DNA of 64,000 nt from Sinimarinibacterium sp. NLF-5-8 (GTDB lineage: Bacteria; Pseudomonadota; Gammaproteobacteria; Nevskiales; Nevskiaceae): contig NZ_CP048030.1 in the NCBI RefSeq assembly GCF_010092425.1, positions 310,001 through 374,000 on the forward strand, written 5' to 3'. Under the pieces are notes generated by a model. It had not been told where the DNA came from. It did not search any database and was given only the letters and a program-made list of their open reading frames with translations. Shown piece by piece: positions 62,462 through 64,000 of this stretch. The position numbers and the translations under genes were made by a program. The first letter of the stretch is position 1. Each line of letters opens with the position of its first letter.

Positions 62462-63978
62462 CGCTCCACCCCCGCGCAGCCGTTGGTTTCAATGAATCGG
62501 TCTACCCAGCGAACCGGCTGCCCGGTCACAATGAAATCCGAGCCAAAATCCTTCTCATCCCAGGGCGTGTTGTTGATCATGCCTCGGGCTGTGATCTTGC
62601 AGTCGTTATTGACATCACATTTGGCATCCCATGCCGTGACCTGAAAGGCACAAGCCCCTTTGTTACAGGCACATTCGATGAACAGGTCCTCGGGGCGGTT
62701 ATTGCGTCCGTTGATCCCCCTGGGAGGGTTATAAAAGCCATTGAAAGGAGGGTATATGCCGACGCGACTGCTGCACCCCAGGCTGAGTTTGCATTGGGCG
62801 CTTTCCCCCGTAACCTTGTTGATTCTGACCCCAAAGGACTTGGTAAACTTCTGTCCGTCTGCGCATCCGGGCAGGAACATGACCACGGGCGTTCTGACGA
62901 CAGCACAGGGCGATGTCACCCGCCAGGGCGTTTGCGAGGTGCAGGTACTGGTGAACTTGCGTTCCGGGCCGTTTGCATACTCGACGCACTGCACGTTGGG
63001 CGAATCACCGGCCTCGCAGGACGCATTGAGCATGACTGTCTGCTCAGGGATGTCTCCGCATTTGATGCGAGTGCTGTTTTCATCCTCATCGGAGGCGTCA
63101 CTGTCGCAGCCATAATCCTGCAACGGGATTTGCCGCGCCTGCTCCCAGTCCGCATTGGGTGTCTCACCGTCTCCAAACTCGCCCGTCACCGCATTGATCA
63201 GCGGTCGGTCACGGGACAGCGCAAAGGTGGAATCGCCTTGCTTGAGTTTGTCGGAATAGGCTTGACCGGCCTGCGCCATCTGCTCGCCATCCCGATAGCC
63301 CATCTGCTTTGAGATCGTCAGGGTCAGCAGGTAGTCGTTACCCTTTTGCTCATCTGAGGCTTTGAGTACCGAGGCCAATTTGACATCCTGATCCTCTGGC
63401 GGCACCTGTGTTTCGGACTCATCCCCATCAATGCGGTGTGTTAACAATGAACATTGTTCCGGCGCGTCTGAGCACAGGTTGAAGTAGGTTTCGCTGCGGC
63501 TGTGATTGGTTGCACACTGGATCGTGATGCCGGAGATCGTCGCGGCCAGGGTGTATTGGCCGATCGAAGCCCCTTGCTCCCCCCACACGGGGCACCGTGC
63601 GGCGGCGACCTGGATGGTTCGCATGTTTGCGCCGACTTCACCGCGCCCCGGCGTGCCGGTGGCGTTCACGCTGTCTTTGCTGATGCCTGCCGATTCCAGA
63701 ACAGATGAGTACGGATTGTCCGCGCCCTGATCGAAGTCAATCTGACTCGATCCGGTGAGTCGTCCGCTGGCCGAGCGGGCATATTGATCCAGTTCAGGCA
63801 ACACGCTGCTGGCGTCTTGGATGTCATCACCGATCTGGCTGTTGGCAATATCTTCTTCGGTCAGACCGATGCTGGAAGATGCCAGCGGATCAGACGGCGG
63901 ATTTTGTTCAGCGTGGGCAATGCCAGCGCAGAACAGCAGGGCGCTCAGAACGGGAACGGAGGCTTTATATACGCGCAC
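62458..63978 (-). CDS. Exported cysteine-rich protein upstream of traN
   Basis: 506 residues. Signal peptide (about 1-23, AGIAHA-EQ). The first part (to about 110) is acidic and low-complexity; the remainder carries 19 Cys residues, several in close pairs (CACNKGACAF, CDVNNDC). The Cys-rich character matches TraN-like or TraU/TrbC-type periplasmic proteins, but I do not recognise a specific family. The start is GTG 63978 with a weak AGAAG SD; an upstream start beyond the window cannot be excluded. The GTGA overlap with traN makes them a coupled pair. Confidence 0.7.
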   Translation of the reverse strand: MRVYKASVPVLSALLFCAGIAHAEQNPPSDPLASSSIGLTEEDIANSQIGDDIQDASSVLPELDQYARSASGRLTGSSQIDFDQGADNPYSSVLESAGISKDSVNATGTPGRGEVGANMRTIQVAAARCPVWGEQGASIGQYTLAATISGITIQCATNHSRSETYFNLCSDAPEQCSLLTHRIDGDESETQVPPEDQDVKLASVLKASDEQKGNDYLLTLTISKQMGYRDGEQMAQAGQAYSDKLKQGDSTFALSRDRPLINAVTGEFGDGETPNADWEQARQIPLQDYGCDSDASDEDENSTRIKCGDIPEQTVMLNASCEAGDSPNVQCVEYANGPERKFTSTCTSQTPWRVTSPCAVVRTPVVMFLPGCADGQKFTKSFGVRINKVTGESAQCKLSLGCSSRVGIYPPFNGFYNPPRGINGRNNRPEDLFIECACNKGACAFQVTAWDAKCDVNNDCKITARGMINNTPWDEKDFGSDFIVTGQPVRWVDRFIETNGCAGVER

Positions 63979-64000
63979 GGCAAGACTTCTTCGCAGAAAG

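Overview
The window looks like the chromosome of a GC-rich gammaproteobacterium, with an integrative conjugative element at its right end. The core order (msbA-lpxK-ycaR-kdsB / rne / rluC / maf-yceD-rpmF-plsX / glnD / map / rpsB-tsf-pyrH-frr-uppS-cdsA-dxr-rseP-bamA-skp-lpxD-fabZ-lpxA-lpxB-rnhB-dnaE-accA-tilS) is the usual gammaproteobacterial arrangement. The frequent GCGCGC runs, a class II DAHP synthase and the local neighbours would fit a Xanthomonadales/Nevskiales-like lineage, but that placement is inference.

Layout. 1-3.2 kb: tail of an MscS-type channel gene, thrS, and an exported M23 peptidase with an altered zinc site. 3.3-5.6 kb: a Fur-box-preceded PepSY/DUF2271/DUF4198 operon. 5.6-6.7 kb: a RelE/ParD-like toxin-antitoxin pair and hinT. 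6.7-10.5 kb: lipid A export and Kdo activation genes. 10.5-15.6 kb: rne and rluC, divergent across a structured leader, then a HAD phosphatase. 15.5-18.1 kb: maf, yceD, rpmF, plsX. 18.1-21.6 kb: glnD and map. 21.7-42.3 kb: one long, tightly packed set of translation, isoprenoid, phospholipid, outer-membrane assembly, lipid A, replication and fatty-acid genes, with many 1-8 nt overlaps that imply translational coupling. 42.3-43.1 kb: tRNA-Val(CAC) and msrA.

43.1-46.6 kb is the most interesting chromosomal stretch. A Fur-box-like site with divergent promoters feeds, leftward, a small membrane protein gene, a 19-codon leader peptide ending Phe-Trp-Tyr-Arg-Leu-Tyr, a complete attenuator, a class II DAHP synthase and a uracil-DNA glycosylase homologue. 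Rightward it feeds a degenerate HAD-like gene and a 30-residue membrane peptide. Entry into aromatic biosynthesis would then respond both to iron and to charging of aromatic tRNAs. uvrB, an aspartate aminotransferase and comEA follow.

50.7-64 kb is the left end of an integrative and conjugative element. It starts at an intact tRNA-Asn(GTT), which should be the attachment site, followed by a tyrosine integrase with an added C-terminal HTH, an AlpA/Xis-like gene, a 59-bp tandem repeat with DnaA-box-like motifs, and two hypothetical genes. A leftward block of F-type conjugation genes follows: a cysteine-rich exported protein, TraN, a secreted PKD/Ig-like protein, TraH, a VirD4/TraD coupling protein and a small membrane protein. 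The block continues past the window edge. Host-like GCGCGC runs are visibly rarer here, consistent with acquisition.
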